Assembly: GCA_050946375.1 (NCBI GenBank)
Contig: JBMNUT010000012.1
Location: 1-64,000 of the forward strand
DNA: 64,000 bases
Direction of reading: 5' to 3'
DNA from: UBA1794 sp050946375
Lineage (GTDB): Bacteria > Bacteroidota > Bacteroidia > Bacteroidales > Bacteroidaceae
Made by a program: the position numbers and the translations under genes. The notes under the pieces are model-generated. The model saw only the letters and a program-made list of their open reading frames with translations, did no database searches and was not told the origin of the DNA. Shown here piece by piece: positions 6,234 to 14,107 of this stretch (position 1 is the first letter of the stretch; each line of letters begins with the position of its first letter).

Positions 6234-9200
6234 CTACAAGTCGAGCAGGAAGTAGAGCATACCGGTCATGAGCTGGCTGCGCAATTCGTCGCCGGGGATG
6301 CTCTCAAAGGGAAATCCGAGTGCAATGACCCGTGAGTCCGTGCCCTGCCATGCGGTTCCGGCGGGTACGCCGTTGTCGTAGCAGAACAGGGCAAAGTTTT
6401 CGTCGGAGTCCGTGGCTGGCGCTACGCAGTCGGGACTTGTGACGGTATATTGCGGAAAGGGCACGCAGGCGCCCAGGGCTTCCGACGGCATCTGCCCGCG
6501 GGAGTCGCTGAACGATATGGGCTCCGTAGGCAGCTGGCGCTTGATTTCGAACGTGCGCTGCATGCCGGTAATCTGCGGCGAGCCGGGCACTTGGGCCGAC
6601 TCGGCAGGCAGGTAGTGGAGCGTCTCGGCCAGAAATTTCAGATTGTACGGAGTGGGGGAGATGTCGGAGGCAATGTGTGCGCCGGAGATGAGCAGGGCAG
6701 GTGACCGTTTCCCGGTGCGTGTGTTCAGATAGGCCGTGAGGATGCTGGTCATTTCGGGCGTGAAAACGCTGTAGTCGGCGTTGCGCAGGCTTTGGGCAAC
6801 GGGGTCTTTTTTCTGAAGCCCGCAGACAAGGTCGATTAAGTCGAAGTCGACGGGCGAGATGATGCCCTTCTCGAAGGCTTCGCGGCTGCACGAAACGTAG
6901 CTCACCTTGCCGGTGGCTTGCATGGCTTTGCCGTGCAGGTAGGGATAGTCGAACGTGTTTCCCACGATGGCCGTCCCCACCAGTTCGTTGCCGCTGTATC
7001 CCCATCCGGAGGCCGTCTCCAGTCCTGCTCCGGAGCGGTCGCGTCCGGTTTGTCGACCGCTGTAGGCGCGTTCTTCAAGATACGGCACACCCGGGTCTTT
7101 GTCGAGGTCGAAGTAGGCTTGTCCGCCGTAGTTGACGACGGCCGGTGCGGACAGTCGTGTGAAAGCGTTTACGATGAGTGCCCGCCGTTGCTCGTCGGGC
7201 GAGAAATAGGCCGTCAGGGTTTCCGAGGGGAAGCTCTCGCCTCCCTCGTTAGCGGCGGCGATGCGGAAGCTGTAGGCCGTACCTTCTTCCAGTTTCAGCT
7301 CGATGGAATGCCCGTGTACTACGGTGCCGTTGTCGAATCCGCCGTCGCCTTTCCGTATGTAGAGTATGAACCTTTCGGCTTGGGCCGTAGGCTCGGTCGG
7401 GTCTTCCGTCTCTGCCCAGCGCAGGATGACGCTGTGCTCTTTTTCGCCGAAAGCAATGGAAAAGTTGTGTGGCGGCAGAGGTTGCACCACATACTCCTCG
7501 TTGCGCTGGTAGGCGGTGAAGCGGAGTATGGATTTATAGATGGAGCGGGCCACATGGAACTTGAAGACCGGGTCGTGGCCGAACTGCATGTCGGCAAAAT
7601 TCTGGTGGGAGAACATCTCCAGAATGGCAGAGGGGACGACCGGGTTGCGCGTCTCGCTGTAATTGCGGTCCCACAGGTATCGCCGTTGCCAGGGGGTGTT
7701 GAACTGGGCCTGCAGGTCGCTTTGCAGTTGGGTGACGAGCAGGTCGGACAGGTCGCGCGAGGCCAACCGGCTTTCTCCGGCGGCCAGTTTGCGGTCTTCG
7801 TAGTCGGTCGTGTAAATGCTCAGCGTGCCTACCAGGTCGTCGTTGGTGCGGTATCCGGCATCGCTGTGTACGGCCAGTGACAAATCGAACGGCACACATC
7901 CGCCGAGGCCTTCGGGGTTGACGGCCGAACCGGAGCTCATGTAGTTGACGGACAAGGGGCGGGCGTTGATGTCTTCGGCATAATCGTTCTCTCCGTTCTT
8001 GGTGTAATACACTTCTTCCGGCATCCCTGCCCACTGCGCGTAGTAGCGTGAGCCTTCGAGGTAGCGCGGCAATCCGCTGGTCATGCCGCCCCGTGCGATG
8101 TTTCCCACGCCGCCGCCGAAGCGTACCGCATCGGCGGTTACGACACCGCGCTCCCGGCTTTGGTTGGTAAGCGTAACCATTGCCGAGCGGCTCGTGCCTT
8201 TTTCGAACAGAAATGTGCCGAGATATACCCATGTGCCCCCGCCCATGCGCTGGTTGACTATGAAGTCAGTGGTGCCGCCCTTGTGATATACGCGGTAGTG
8301 GGCGTCGCTGATGCTGTTTTCCACACTCACATACGAAACATATACGGCGTAGTATCCCTCTTCGGGTATGTCCGGAATCCAGCGTATTACGGAACTTTCT
8401 TCCTTGCGCTCTGCCGGTGCCCATCGGGCGGTGCCGGCCTGGAAGGGGTTGGTGCCGTCGGTATAGATGGCTTGCCGCTGGGCAAATCCGGGAACTCCCT
8501 CGAGTTGGGCAAACGGGGCCGACTTTTGCGGGAGTTCCACATAGGAGGAGGCGGAACCGAAGCAGGTGTCGTTGTCGACAATGACTTCATACGGCTGCAC
8601 ATCCCTTTCCCTCGGCATGAAAACCGACGCACCGGACTTCTCCAGCATGGGTATTAAATAAGGTGTGACGAAGGAGCGGGTGAATAAGTCCTCTGTCGTG
8701 CAAAACAGATTGGGCCGTTGCCATACCCATTTCCCGCCTCTCTTGTATTCTTTGTAGTAGCGCCCGTGGCTGGCCCACAGGGCGATATGCTTCTTTTCCA
8801 TGCCGTGCTCGTAGCGGAGCGGGCGCGAAACGTTGCAGACCCACGGGTTCTTTTCGTAGATATTGGCAGCTTTGGGGAGCAGGCGGTTGCGGTCGATGTC
8901 TTTTTCCCGGTACAGGTTGGGGACAAGCTCTTCCAGTGTGTAGCCGTCTATGCGGATTTCCACGTCGTATGAGCGGAGTGATTCGGGCAGGAGTGCGCTG
9001 GTTTCCCTGTAAATCGAGGCTATCAGGTCGGGTCGCAGAGGCTGGTAGCCGAAAGAGGCGGACAGCTCGAGACAGACTTTCTTCTCCTTATGGTCGATGG
9101 TGGCAGACTGAATCTTGCTGCGCAGGCTCTCGGCCAAGAGCGGATGGCGGTAGGAATAGAAATAGGCGGCCAGCGAGTCGGGTATGGGTTGCAGCGGTTC

Positions 9201-9317
9201 GGTCTTGTCGTCTTTGGGGTAAGACGGTAAGGCCTGGCCGAGCAATGCGACGAGCAGGCAGGATATTGCGATATGATGAAGGGGTATTGGAAATTTGTGC
9301 ATGGTGTTTGAGGTCAA
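6234..9317 (-). CDS. Exported N-acetylmuramoyl-L-alanine amidase-like protein with golvesin-type insert and FnIII-like domain
   Basis: Large exported protein (1027 aa), of the type usually annotated in Bacteroides as golvesin C-terminal-like or xanthan-lyase-like. The pieces of an Amidase_3 zinc hydrolase can be read in order but far apart: WASHGRYY (His184), the region around MPRERD, VHSDAG (His484) and VPSAILEMFSHQN (Glu567). Between the first and second zinc His lies a golvesin-like beta domain (about 255-400, with YYAVYVSYVS and GTWVYLGTF). A fibronectin III-like segment follows about 645-745, then a C-terminal alpha/beta region. It probably acts on peptidoglycan in the periplasm. Its start overlaps the nitrilase-like gene by 4 bp (ATGA), so it ends a translationally coupled operon. 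A second start six codons in (9302) is possible. Amidase activity is inferred from motif order. Confidence 0.8.
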   Translation of the reverse strand: MTSNTMHKFPIPLHHIAISCLLVALLGQALPSYPKDDKTEPLQPIPDSLAAYFYSYRHPLLAESLRSKIQSATIDHKEKKVCLELSASFGYQPLRPDLIASIYRETSALLPESLRSYDVEIRIDGYTLEELVPNLYREKDIDRNRLLPKAANIYEKNPWVCNVSRPLRYEHGMEKKHIALWASHGRYYKEYKRGGKWVWQRPNLFCTTEDLFTRSFVTPYLIPMLEKSGASVFMPRERDVQPYEVIVDNDTCFGSASSYVELPQKSAPFAQLEGVPGFAQRQAIYTDGTNPFQAGTARWAPAERKEESSVIRWIPDIPEEGYYAVYVSYVSVENSISDAHYRVYHKGGTTDFIVNQRMGGGTWVYLGTFLFEKGTSRSAMVTLTNQSRERGVVTADAVRFGGGVGNIARGGMTSGLPRYLEGSRYYAQWAGMPEEVYYTKNGENDYAEDINARPLSVNYMSSGSAVNPEGLGGCVPFDLSLAVHSDAGYRTNDDLVGTLSIYTTDYEDRKLAAGESRLASRDLSDLLVTQLQSDLQAQFNTPWQRRYLWDRNYSETRNPVVPSAILEMFSHQNFADMQFGHDPVFKFHVARSIYKSILRFTAYQRNEEYVVQPLPPHNFSIAFGEKEHSVILRWAETEDPTEPTAQAERFILYIRKGDGGFDNGTVVHGHSIELKLEEGTAYSFRIAAANEGGESFPSETLTAYFSPDEQRRALIVNAFTRLSAPAVVNYGGQAYFDLDKDPGVPYLEERAYSGRQTGRDRSGAGLETASGWGYSGNELVGTAIVGNTFDYPYLHGKAMQATGKVSYVSCSREAFEKGIISPVDFDLIDLVCGLQKKDPVAQSLRNADYSVFTPEMTSILTAYLNTRTGKRSPALLISGAHIASDISPTPYNLKFLAETLHYLPAESAQVPGSPQITGMQRTFEIKRQLPTEPISFSDSRGQMPSEALGACVPFPQYTVTSPDCVAPATDSDENFALFCYDNGVPAGTAWQGTDSRVIALGFPFESIPGDELRSQLMTGMLYFLLDL

Positions 9318-10126
9318 AGATGCAAGGGTTTTAAGGAAAAGTCATCGGCGTCTTTCCAAACGGGGAATTTCTCCCGGAAATGCAGGAGGCTCTCTCTGCT
9401 GATGGATGCGGTTGCCATGCTCTCGGCCGGGGTGGGGAGGGACAGGAGGGTTTCCCCACGTGGCGAGATGAGGCTGGAGTGTCCGTTGTAGGTGAGTCGG
9501 TTCCCGTCGTTGCCTACCCGGTTTACTCCGCATACGTATGCCTGGTTTTCGATGGCCCGGGCGATGAGCAGGCTGTCCCATACCTGAATCCGGGAATTGG
9601 GCCAGTTGGCCGTGTAGATGGCCAGGTCGTAATCAAAACGGGGACTGCGGCGTGTCCAGACGGGGAAGCGCAGGTCGTAGCACACGAACAGGGCGATGCG
9701 CCATCCCAACAGGGAGAACAGGGGGCGCGACTGCCCGGGCGAATAGGCGTCTGCCTCGCCGCCGATGCGGAACAGATGCCGTTTGTCGGAGTAGGAATAG
9801 GAGCCTTCGGGGGTAATCAGGAAAGCCCGGTTGTGGAAACGGGCTGTTTCTTTGTCTTTTTGTGCGAAACTTCCGGCTATGGCCAGTCCGTTTTCGGCTG
9901 CATACTCCTTGAGCCGGCATACGGTTTCTCCGTCGTCTTCTTCTGCTACGTGCCGGGGTTGCATGGTGAAGCCCGTGGTGCACGTCTCCGGAAGGACGGC
10001 CAAATCGCTTTTCCCTTTCAGGGTGGAGAGAATTTGCCCGATTCGTTCCAGGTTTTTCTTCTTGTCGTTCCAGAAAATGTCGGTTTGCAGGAGGCTGATG
10101 CGCAGGGTGTCGGAAGCGGATGGCAT
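9314..10126 (-). CDS. Carbon-nitrogen hydrolase, probable omega-amidase (Nit2/YafV type)
   Basis: Nitrilase-superfamily amidase, closest in look to omega-amidases that hydrolyse 2-oxoglutaramate or 2-oxosuccinamate. From the start at 10126 the protein is 270 aa, the usual size. The catalytic triad is Glu47 (LPET), Lys115 (SDKRHLF) and Cys149 (FVCYDLRFP). A longer reading from 10264 adds 46 low-complexity residues and would overlap the acyltransferase gene by 92 bp, so I reject it. It lies 46 bp after the acyltransferase gene and overlaps the amidase by 4 bp. Cytosolic; probably housekeeping metabolite repair. Confidence 0.9.
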   Translation of the reverse strand: MPSASDTLRISLLQTDIFWNDKKKNLERIGQILSTLKGKSDLAVLPETCTTGFTMQPRHVAEEDDGETVCRLKEYAAENGLAIAGSFAQKDKETARFHNRAFLITPEGSYSYSDKRHLFRIGGEADAYSPGQSRPLFSLLGWRIALFVCYDLRFPVWTRRSPRFDYDLAIYTANWPNSRIQVWDSLLIARAIENQAYVCGVNRVGNDGNRLTYNGHSSLISPRGETLLSLPTPAESMATASISRESLLHFREKFPVWKDADDFSLKPLHL

Positions 10127-10172
10127 GGTGTTTTCAGATAAAAAGGCGGACAGTTCAGGCCCGCTCTGCCGG

Positions 10173-10730
10173 TCAGAGTCCGGTGGAGAAACGGTCGGGA
10201 TGTTTGGCTCCGGGCTGGAACTGGTCGTAGTATTGCTTGATAAAATGAATTTCTTCTTCGACATTACCGGTAGGGACGAAGGCGTGTTCTCCTACGATAA
10301 GTCTCTTTTTGTAGTCGATGGCGTAGAGCGCGATGGGGATTTTGGCTCCCAAAGCGATGTAGTAGAAGCCGTATTTCCAGTTTTCGTTTCGTTTTCGCGT
10401 GCCTTCGGGGGTGATTGCCAGCCTGAAGGTCTCGCTTTTCTGCATTTTCTCGATGGTTTGTTCTACCAGGGACGACCTTTTGCTGCGGTCTACCGGTACT
10501 CCTCCGATGGCCCGCCAGAAGTATTTGAGCGGGAAGAAGAACCATTCTTTTTTCATGAAGAAGCCCGCATGCCGCCCGATGGCGCCGTAGAACAGTTCGG
10601 CAATGAGGAAATCCCAATTGCTCGTGTGGGGCGCCACGCAGAGTACGCATTTAGGGAAATCTGGGATGGAAACATTGCATTTCCATCCCAGTACCTTGAA
10701 AAACAGGAAGCGGCAGATCGTTTGGTACAT
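10173..10730 (-). CDS. 1-acyl-glycerol-3-phosphate acyltransferase-like protein (PlsC family)
   Basis: Member of the PlsC/LPLAT acyltransferase superfamily, transferring an acyl chain in phospholipid or related lipid synthesis at the inner membrane. Motif I is APHTSNWDF (His35, Asp40: HX4D) and motif III is ITPEGTRK (Pro108-Arg112). At 185 aa it is a short member; similar small acyltransferases are common in Bacteroidales. It is the second gene of the minus-strand operon, 20 bp after the conserved small protein. Confidence 0.88.
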   Translation of the reverse strand: MYQTICRFLFFKVLGWKCNVSIPDFPKCVLCVAPHTSNWDFLIAELFYGAIGRHAGFFMKKEWFFFPLKYFWRAIGGVPVDRSKRSSLVEQTIEKMQKSETFRLAITPEGTRKRNENWKYGFYYIALGAKIPIALYAIDYKKRLIVGEHAFVPTGNVEEEIHFIKQYYDQFQPGAKHPDRFSTGL

Positions 10731-10750
10731 CAGTCTCTATCGCCCGCTTT

Positions 10751-11080
10751 TTAGATGTTGAAACCGGCTGGTTGCTGGGCTTCTTTCGGGGTTTCCCCTT
10801 CGGTCCGTTTGTATTCCTCTTCCATGTATCGATAGAGATCTGCGACACTTTTCGACAAATCCGCATGCCATTTTTTGAAAAAGTCCTTAGGCTTCATTCC
10901 TTTTTCCACGTGGGAAATTCGTTTGCCGAAGTCTTCTCTGATTTCCAACGCCTTGTCCAAGTACAGGCCTTTGGCGTGTCCTTCCTTGCTGCACTGCTTC
11001 TCGAGCAGGAATATGCAGTCGCATTCGATTTGATCGCAGAGATAACTGAGATTTTTCTTTAAGATTCTTCTTGAGGCCAT
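10751..11080 (-). CDS. Conserved small protein of unknown function
   Basis: 109-aa soluble, charged, mainly helical protein with two Cys near the N-terminus (YLCDQIECDCIF). I do not recognise a named domain. It is the first gene of the operon running to 6234 and is followed closely by the acyltransferase gene. A TACCTTTA (-7-like, one mismatch) on the minus strand at 11126-11133 is a candidate promoter. Confidence 0.7.
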   Translation of the reverse strand: MASRRILKKNLSYLCDQIECDCIFLLEKQCSKEGHAKGLYLDKALEIREDFGKRISHVEKGMKPKDFFKKWHADLSKSVADLYRYMEEEYKRTEGETPKEAQQPAGFNI

Positions 11081-11125
11081 AGCATTGCTGTTTTTTAAAT
11101 CCGTTGATAAAAGCGAAAGTTTTCG

Positions 11126-11133
11126 TAAAGGTA
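11126..11133 (-). promoter_or_regulatory. Candidate -7 element for the 11080-6234 operon
   Basis: Minus strand TACCTTTA matches TAnnTTTG at seven of eight positions, 46 bp upstream of the start at 11080. It is divergent from the pfp promoter 25 bp away. Confidence 0.35.
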
Positions 11134-11157
11134 TGGAGAAAATCCGGATAAAAAAAC

Positions 11158-11165
11158 TAATTTTG
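11158..11165 (+). promoter_or_regulatory. -7 element for pfp
   Basis: TAATTTTG matches the Bacteroidota -7 consensus exactly, 53 bp upstream of the pfp ATG. Confidence 0.6.
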
Positions 11166-11217
11166 CAGCAATTAAAACACGGAAAAAGACTTTACCTATA
11201 TAAAATAGAAAGACAAG

Positions 11218-12876
11218 ATGACAAAAAGCGCATTGCAGATTGCCCGGGCTACATACCAGCCCAAGCTTCCTAAAGCTTTGAAAGGTAACGTAAAAGCAGT
11301 AGAAGGAAAGCCGACTCAGTCCGTAGCCGACCAAGACGCGATTAAGGCTCTGTTCCCTAATACGTATGGTACTCCTGTGATAACCTTCGAGGAAACAAAC
11401 GAGGCTGTTTCCTATCCGGCTATCAACGTGGGTGTGATTCTCTCCGGCGGCCAGGCTCCTGGTGGACATAACGTGATCAGCGGCCTTTTCGACGGCCTGA
11501 AGAAAATGAATAAGGACAGCCGTCTGTTTGGCTTTATCTTGGGCCCCGGTGGATTGGTTGACCATAATTACAAGGAACTGACGGCAGACATCATCGACGA
11601 ATACCGCAATACGGGCGGATTCGACATCATCGGTTCCGGCCGTACGAAGCTGGAAAAGGTGGAACAGTTTGAGAAAGGACTGGAAATCATCCGCGAACTG
11701 AACATCAAGGCTATCGTAATTATCGGCGGCGACGACTCGAATACGAACGCGTGCGTACTGGCTGAATACTATGCTGCCAAGAACTACGGCGTGCAGGTAA
11801 TCGGTTGTCCGAAAACCATCGACGGCGACTTGAAAAACGAGCAAATCGAAACGAGCTTCGGATTTGATACGGCTACGAAAGTATATTCGGAAGTTATCGG
11901 CAACATACAGCGTGACTGTAACTCATCGCGCAAGTATTGGCATTTCATCAAGCTGATGGGCCGTAGTGCATCGCACATCGCATTGGAGTGCGCTTTGCAA
12001 ACGCAGCCTAACGTCTGCATCATCTCGGAAGAAGTGGAAGCCAAGAACCAAAGTCTGGACGACGTGGTTACTTATATCGCCCAGGCTGTGGCTGACCGTG
12101 CTGCCGATGGCAACAACTTCGGTACGGTGCTTATCCCCGAGGGCCTGATTGAGTTCATTCCGGCTATGAAGAAACTGATTGCCGAACTGAACGATTTCCT
12201 GGCTGTCAATGCCGAAGAGTTCTCTCACATCAAGAAGTCGCACCAGCGCGAATACATCATTTCCAAATTGTCACCCGAGAATTCGGCTATTTATGCCAGC
12301 CTTCCGGAAGGAGTCGCAAGACAATTGACCCTCGACCGCGACCCGCATGGAAATGTACAGGTATCTCTCATCGAGACCGAGAAGCTCCTGAGCGATATGG
12401 TGGCCGTGAAGCTCGCAAAGTGGAAAGAAGAAGGAAAATATGTGGGTAAGTTTGCTGCCCAACACCACTTCTTTGGCTACGAAGGCCGTTGTGCCGCTCC
12501 TTCTAACTACGATGCTGACTACTGCTACTCGCTGGGTTATACCGCATCGGCTCTGATTGCTGCCGGAAAGACGGGTTACATGTCGTCGGTACGCAATACC
12601 ACGGCTCCGGCCGAAGAGTGGATTGCCGGTGGTATCCCCATCACGATGATGATGAACATGGAGCGTCGTCATGGCGAAATGAAGCCTGTAATTCAGAAAG
12701 CATTGGTAAAACTGGATGGCGCTCCGTTCCTGGAGTACGCCGCACACCGCGCAGAGTGGGCAAGAATTACGGATTATGTATATCCGGGTCCCATTCAGTA
12801 TTTCGGTCCTACCGAGGTTTGCGACCAGCCTACCAAGACTTTGGTATTGGAACAAAAAGGAAGAAGCCAGAAATAA
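11218..12876 (+). CDS. pfp: Pyrophosphate--fructose-6-phosphate 1-phosphotransferase (long type)
   Basis: Cytosolic glycolytic/gluconeogenic enzyme that reversibly phosphorylates fructose 6-phosphate using pyrophosphate. At 552 aa it belongs to the long PFP class found in Bacteroidetes and plants. Visible motifs are SGGQAPGG (76-83), the PPi-type GGDDSN (170-175; the first Asp of GGDD is the usual marker of pyrophosphate rather than ATP use) and PKTIDGDL (198-205), followed by MGRSASHIALEC. The start is the ATG 53 bp after an exact -7 element. A hairpin terminator follows the stop, so it is probably a single-gene transcript. Confidence 0.95.
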   Translation: MTKSALQIARATYQPKLPKALKGNVKAVEGKPTQSVADQDAIKALFPNTYGTPVITFEETNEAVSYPAINVGVILSGGQAPGGHNVISGLFDGLKKMNKDSRLFGFILGPGGLVDHNYKELTADIIDEYRNTGGFDIIGSGRTKLEKVEQFEKGLEIIRELNIKAIVIIGGDDSNTNACVLAEYYAAKNYGVQVIGCPKTIDGDLKNEQIETSFGFDTATKVYSEVIGNIQRDCNSSRKYWHFIKLMGRSASHIALECALQTQPNVCIISEEVEAKNQSLDDVVTYIAQAVADRAADGNNFGTVLIPEGLIEFIPAMKKLIAELNDFLAVNAEEFSHIKKSHQREYIISKLSPENSAIYASLPEGVARQLTLDRDPHGNVQVSLIETEKLLSDMVAVKLAKWKEEGKYVGKFAAQHHFFGYEGRCAAPSNYDADYCYSLGYTASALIAAGKTGYMSSVRNTTAPAEEWIAGGIPITMMMNMERRHGEMKPVIQKALVKLDGAPFLEYAAHRAEWARITDYVYPGPIQYFGPTEVCDQPTKTLVLEQKGRSQK

Positions 12877-12897
12877 GGCTTGATTCTTGATAAGAAC

Positions 12898-12951
12898 TCC
12901 GGGAGAGAACGCAAGGCACAGTCGTTGCATTTGCGTTTTCCCCGGATTTTT
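12898..12951 (+). terminator. Terminator after pfp
   Basis: Imperfect stem between 12898-12914 (CCGGGAGAGAACGCAA) and 12931-12946 (TTGCGTTTTCCCCGGA), followed by TTTTTATG. It lies inside an upstream extension of the next open frame and therefore argues for the later start of that gene. Confidence 0.75.
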
Positions 12952-12970
12952 ATGTGTTTCTTTTTCTCGA

Positions 12971-13795
12971 ATGGTTGTACGACGGACACAGCAGAAAAGA
13001 AGCCGGGCGTCCCGGATTTCCCGATCTTCCCGAGTGCGGGCTGATTGGAAAGAGCGGATTTTCCGTTTGTTGCTTTCGGTTTTGTTCTTGGGCATATTCT
13101 ATTATTTCTTTATTCATCCTTATGCTTACCGCTGGCGCTATGTGCCCGGACAGGAAGGGTATGGGGTGTATGTGCCTTCGGGATATGCTGTGTATGGAAT
13201 CGACATATCCCGTTACCAGAAGGATATAGACTGGGCACAGTTGGTCGACAATCAGGAGAGCAAATACCCGATTAAATTCGTATTCATCAAAGCCACGGAG
13301 GGACAAACCTTTCGTGACGTAAAGTTTGAAGAGAATTTTCACAATGCCCGACGCTATGGTTTTATCCGTGGGGCATATCATTTCTATTTACCGACGGTGC
13401 CGCCTGAAGAGCAGGCCCGCAACTTCATACAGGCCGTTCGTCTGGTACCGGGCGATTTGCCGCCTGTACTCGATGTGGAGCGGCGTGGGCATCTGACAAA
13501 AGAAGAACTGAAAACCAATGTCAAGCAGTGGCTTCGCGTGGTGGAGGCGTATTATGGGGTGAAGCCTATAATCTATGCGTCCTGGAAGTTCAAGGAAAAC
13601 TATCTGAGTGATGCGCAACTCGATAAATATCCTTTCTGGATTGCGCACTATTATGTCGATTCTGTTCGCTACCGGGGCAAGTGGAACTTTTGGCAATATA
13701 CGGATATTGCAACTATTCCGGGTATCGACGGTCATGTGGATATGAATATCTTTAACGGTACGATCGAGCAGTTGTCTGATCTGACTCTGCGTTAG
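12971..13795 (+). CDS. GH25 lysozyme-like muramidase, membrane-anchored
   Basis: N-acetylmuramidase of family GH25, cutting the glycan strands of peptidoglycan. From the start at 12971 the protein is 274 aa: a very basic N-terminus, one membrane helix (about 30-48) and the GH25 barrel. The first catalytic Asp is Asp78 in YGIDISRYQ; the PVLDVE motif (Asp168, Glu170) carries the other acidic residues. An ATG 28 codons upstream exists but lies before the pfp terminator and encodes an unlikely Cys/Arg-rich segment. The predicted topology is inside-out (cytosolic basic tail, periplasmic enzyme). A terminator follows the stop. Confidence 0.9.
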   Translation: MVVRRTQQKRSRASRISRSSRVRADWKERIFRLLLSVLFLGIFYYFFIHPYAYRWRYVPGQEGYGVYVPSGYAVYGIDISRYQKDIDWAQLVDNQESKYPIKFVFIKATEGQTFRDVKFEENFHNARRYGFIRGAYHFYLPTVPPEEQARNFIQAVRLVPGDLPPVLDVERRGHLTKEELKTNVKQWLRVVEAYYGVKPIIYASWKFKENYLSDAQLDKYPFWIAHYYVDSVRYRGKWNFWQYTDIATIPGIDGHVDMNIFNGTIEQLSDLTLR

Positions 13796-13818
13796 ACGAA
13801 ATTCGGGGATGCCTTTCC

Positions 13819-13843
13819 CGCTACGGAAGTGGTAGCGTTTTTC
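13819..13843 (+). terminator. Terminator after GH25 gene
   Basis: CGCTAC (13819-13824) pairs with GTAGCG (13832-13837) around a 7-base loop, followed at once by a run of T. Confidence 0.8.
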
Positions 13844-13871
13844 TAAAAAACATCAGGGGGAATTTGCAAAA

Positions 13872-13893
13872 AGTGGCAGTACTTTTTGTAAAT
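13872..13893. repeat. Single 22-bp repeat-like unit
   Basis: AGTGGCAGTACTTTTTG plus GTAAAT-like tail matches the family core AGTnCnGnnnCTTTT seen elsewhere in tandem. Confidence 0.4.
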
Positions 13894-13954
13894 ATACTTT
13901 GAGTTATTTTAAGAAACGGCGAGCCAAACTGTTTCTTAATCGAATTTTTTGTTT

Positions 13955-13962
13955 TAACTTTG
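13955..13962 (+). promoter_or_regulatory. -7 element for the four-lipoprotein operon
   Basis: TAACTTTG, an exact match to TAnnTTTG, leaves a leader of about 140 bases before the first lipoprotein. Confidence 0.6.
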
Positions 13963-14107
13963 CACCGATTTCAGGATGCTACTATTTTAACAATAGGAAT
14001 CATCAATACCTGTCTGCGAGTGCAACAAGCAGGAGTCTTGTGTAACGGGTATTGAGTCGATAGGTATACACGACCGGTTTTCCCGGCAACTAAATGAATA
14101 TACAACG

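Larger units (their letters stand above)
13796..14107. other. Intergenic region upstream of the lipoprotein operon
   Basis: It holds the GH25 terminator (13819-13843), one 22-bp repeat-like unit (13872-13893), a -7 element (13955-13962) and a 145-base leader. The leader can pair CAATACC (14004-14010) with GGTATTG (14048-14054) and, inside that, ACAAG with CTTGT. No gene is seen. Confidence 0.6.

Noticed and set aside
9314..10264. Longer start of the nitrilase-family gene at 10264
   Set aside because: The extra 46 residues are low complexity and overlap the acyltransferase gene by 92 bp; 10126 gives the family length.
12887..12970. Upstream start of the GH25 gene at 12887
   Set aside because: It lies before the pfp terminator hairpin and encodes an unlikely Cys/Arg-rich segment.
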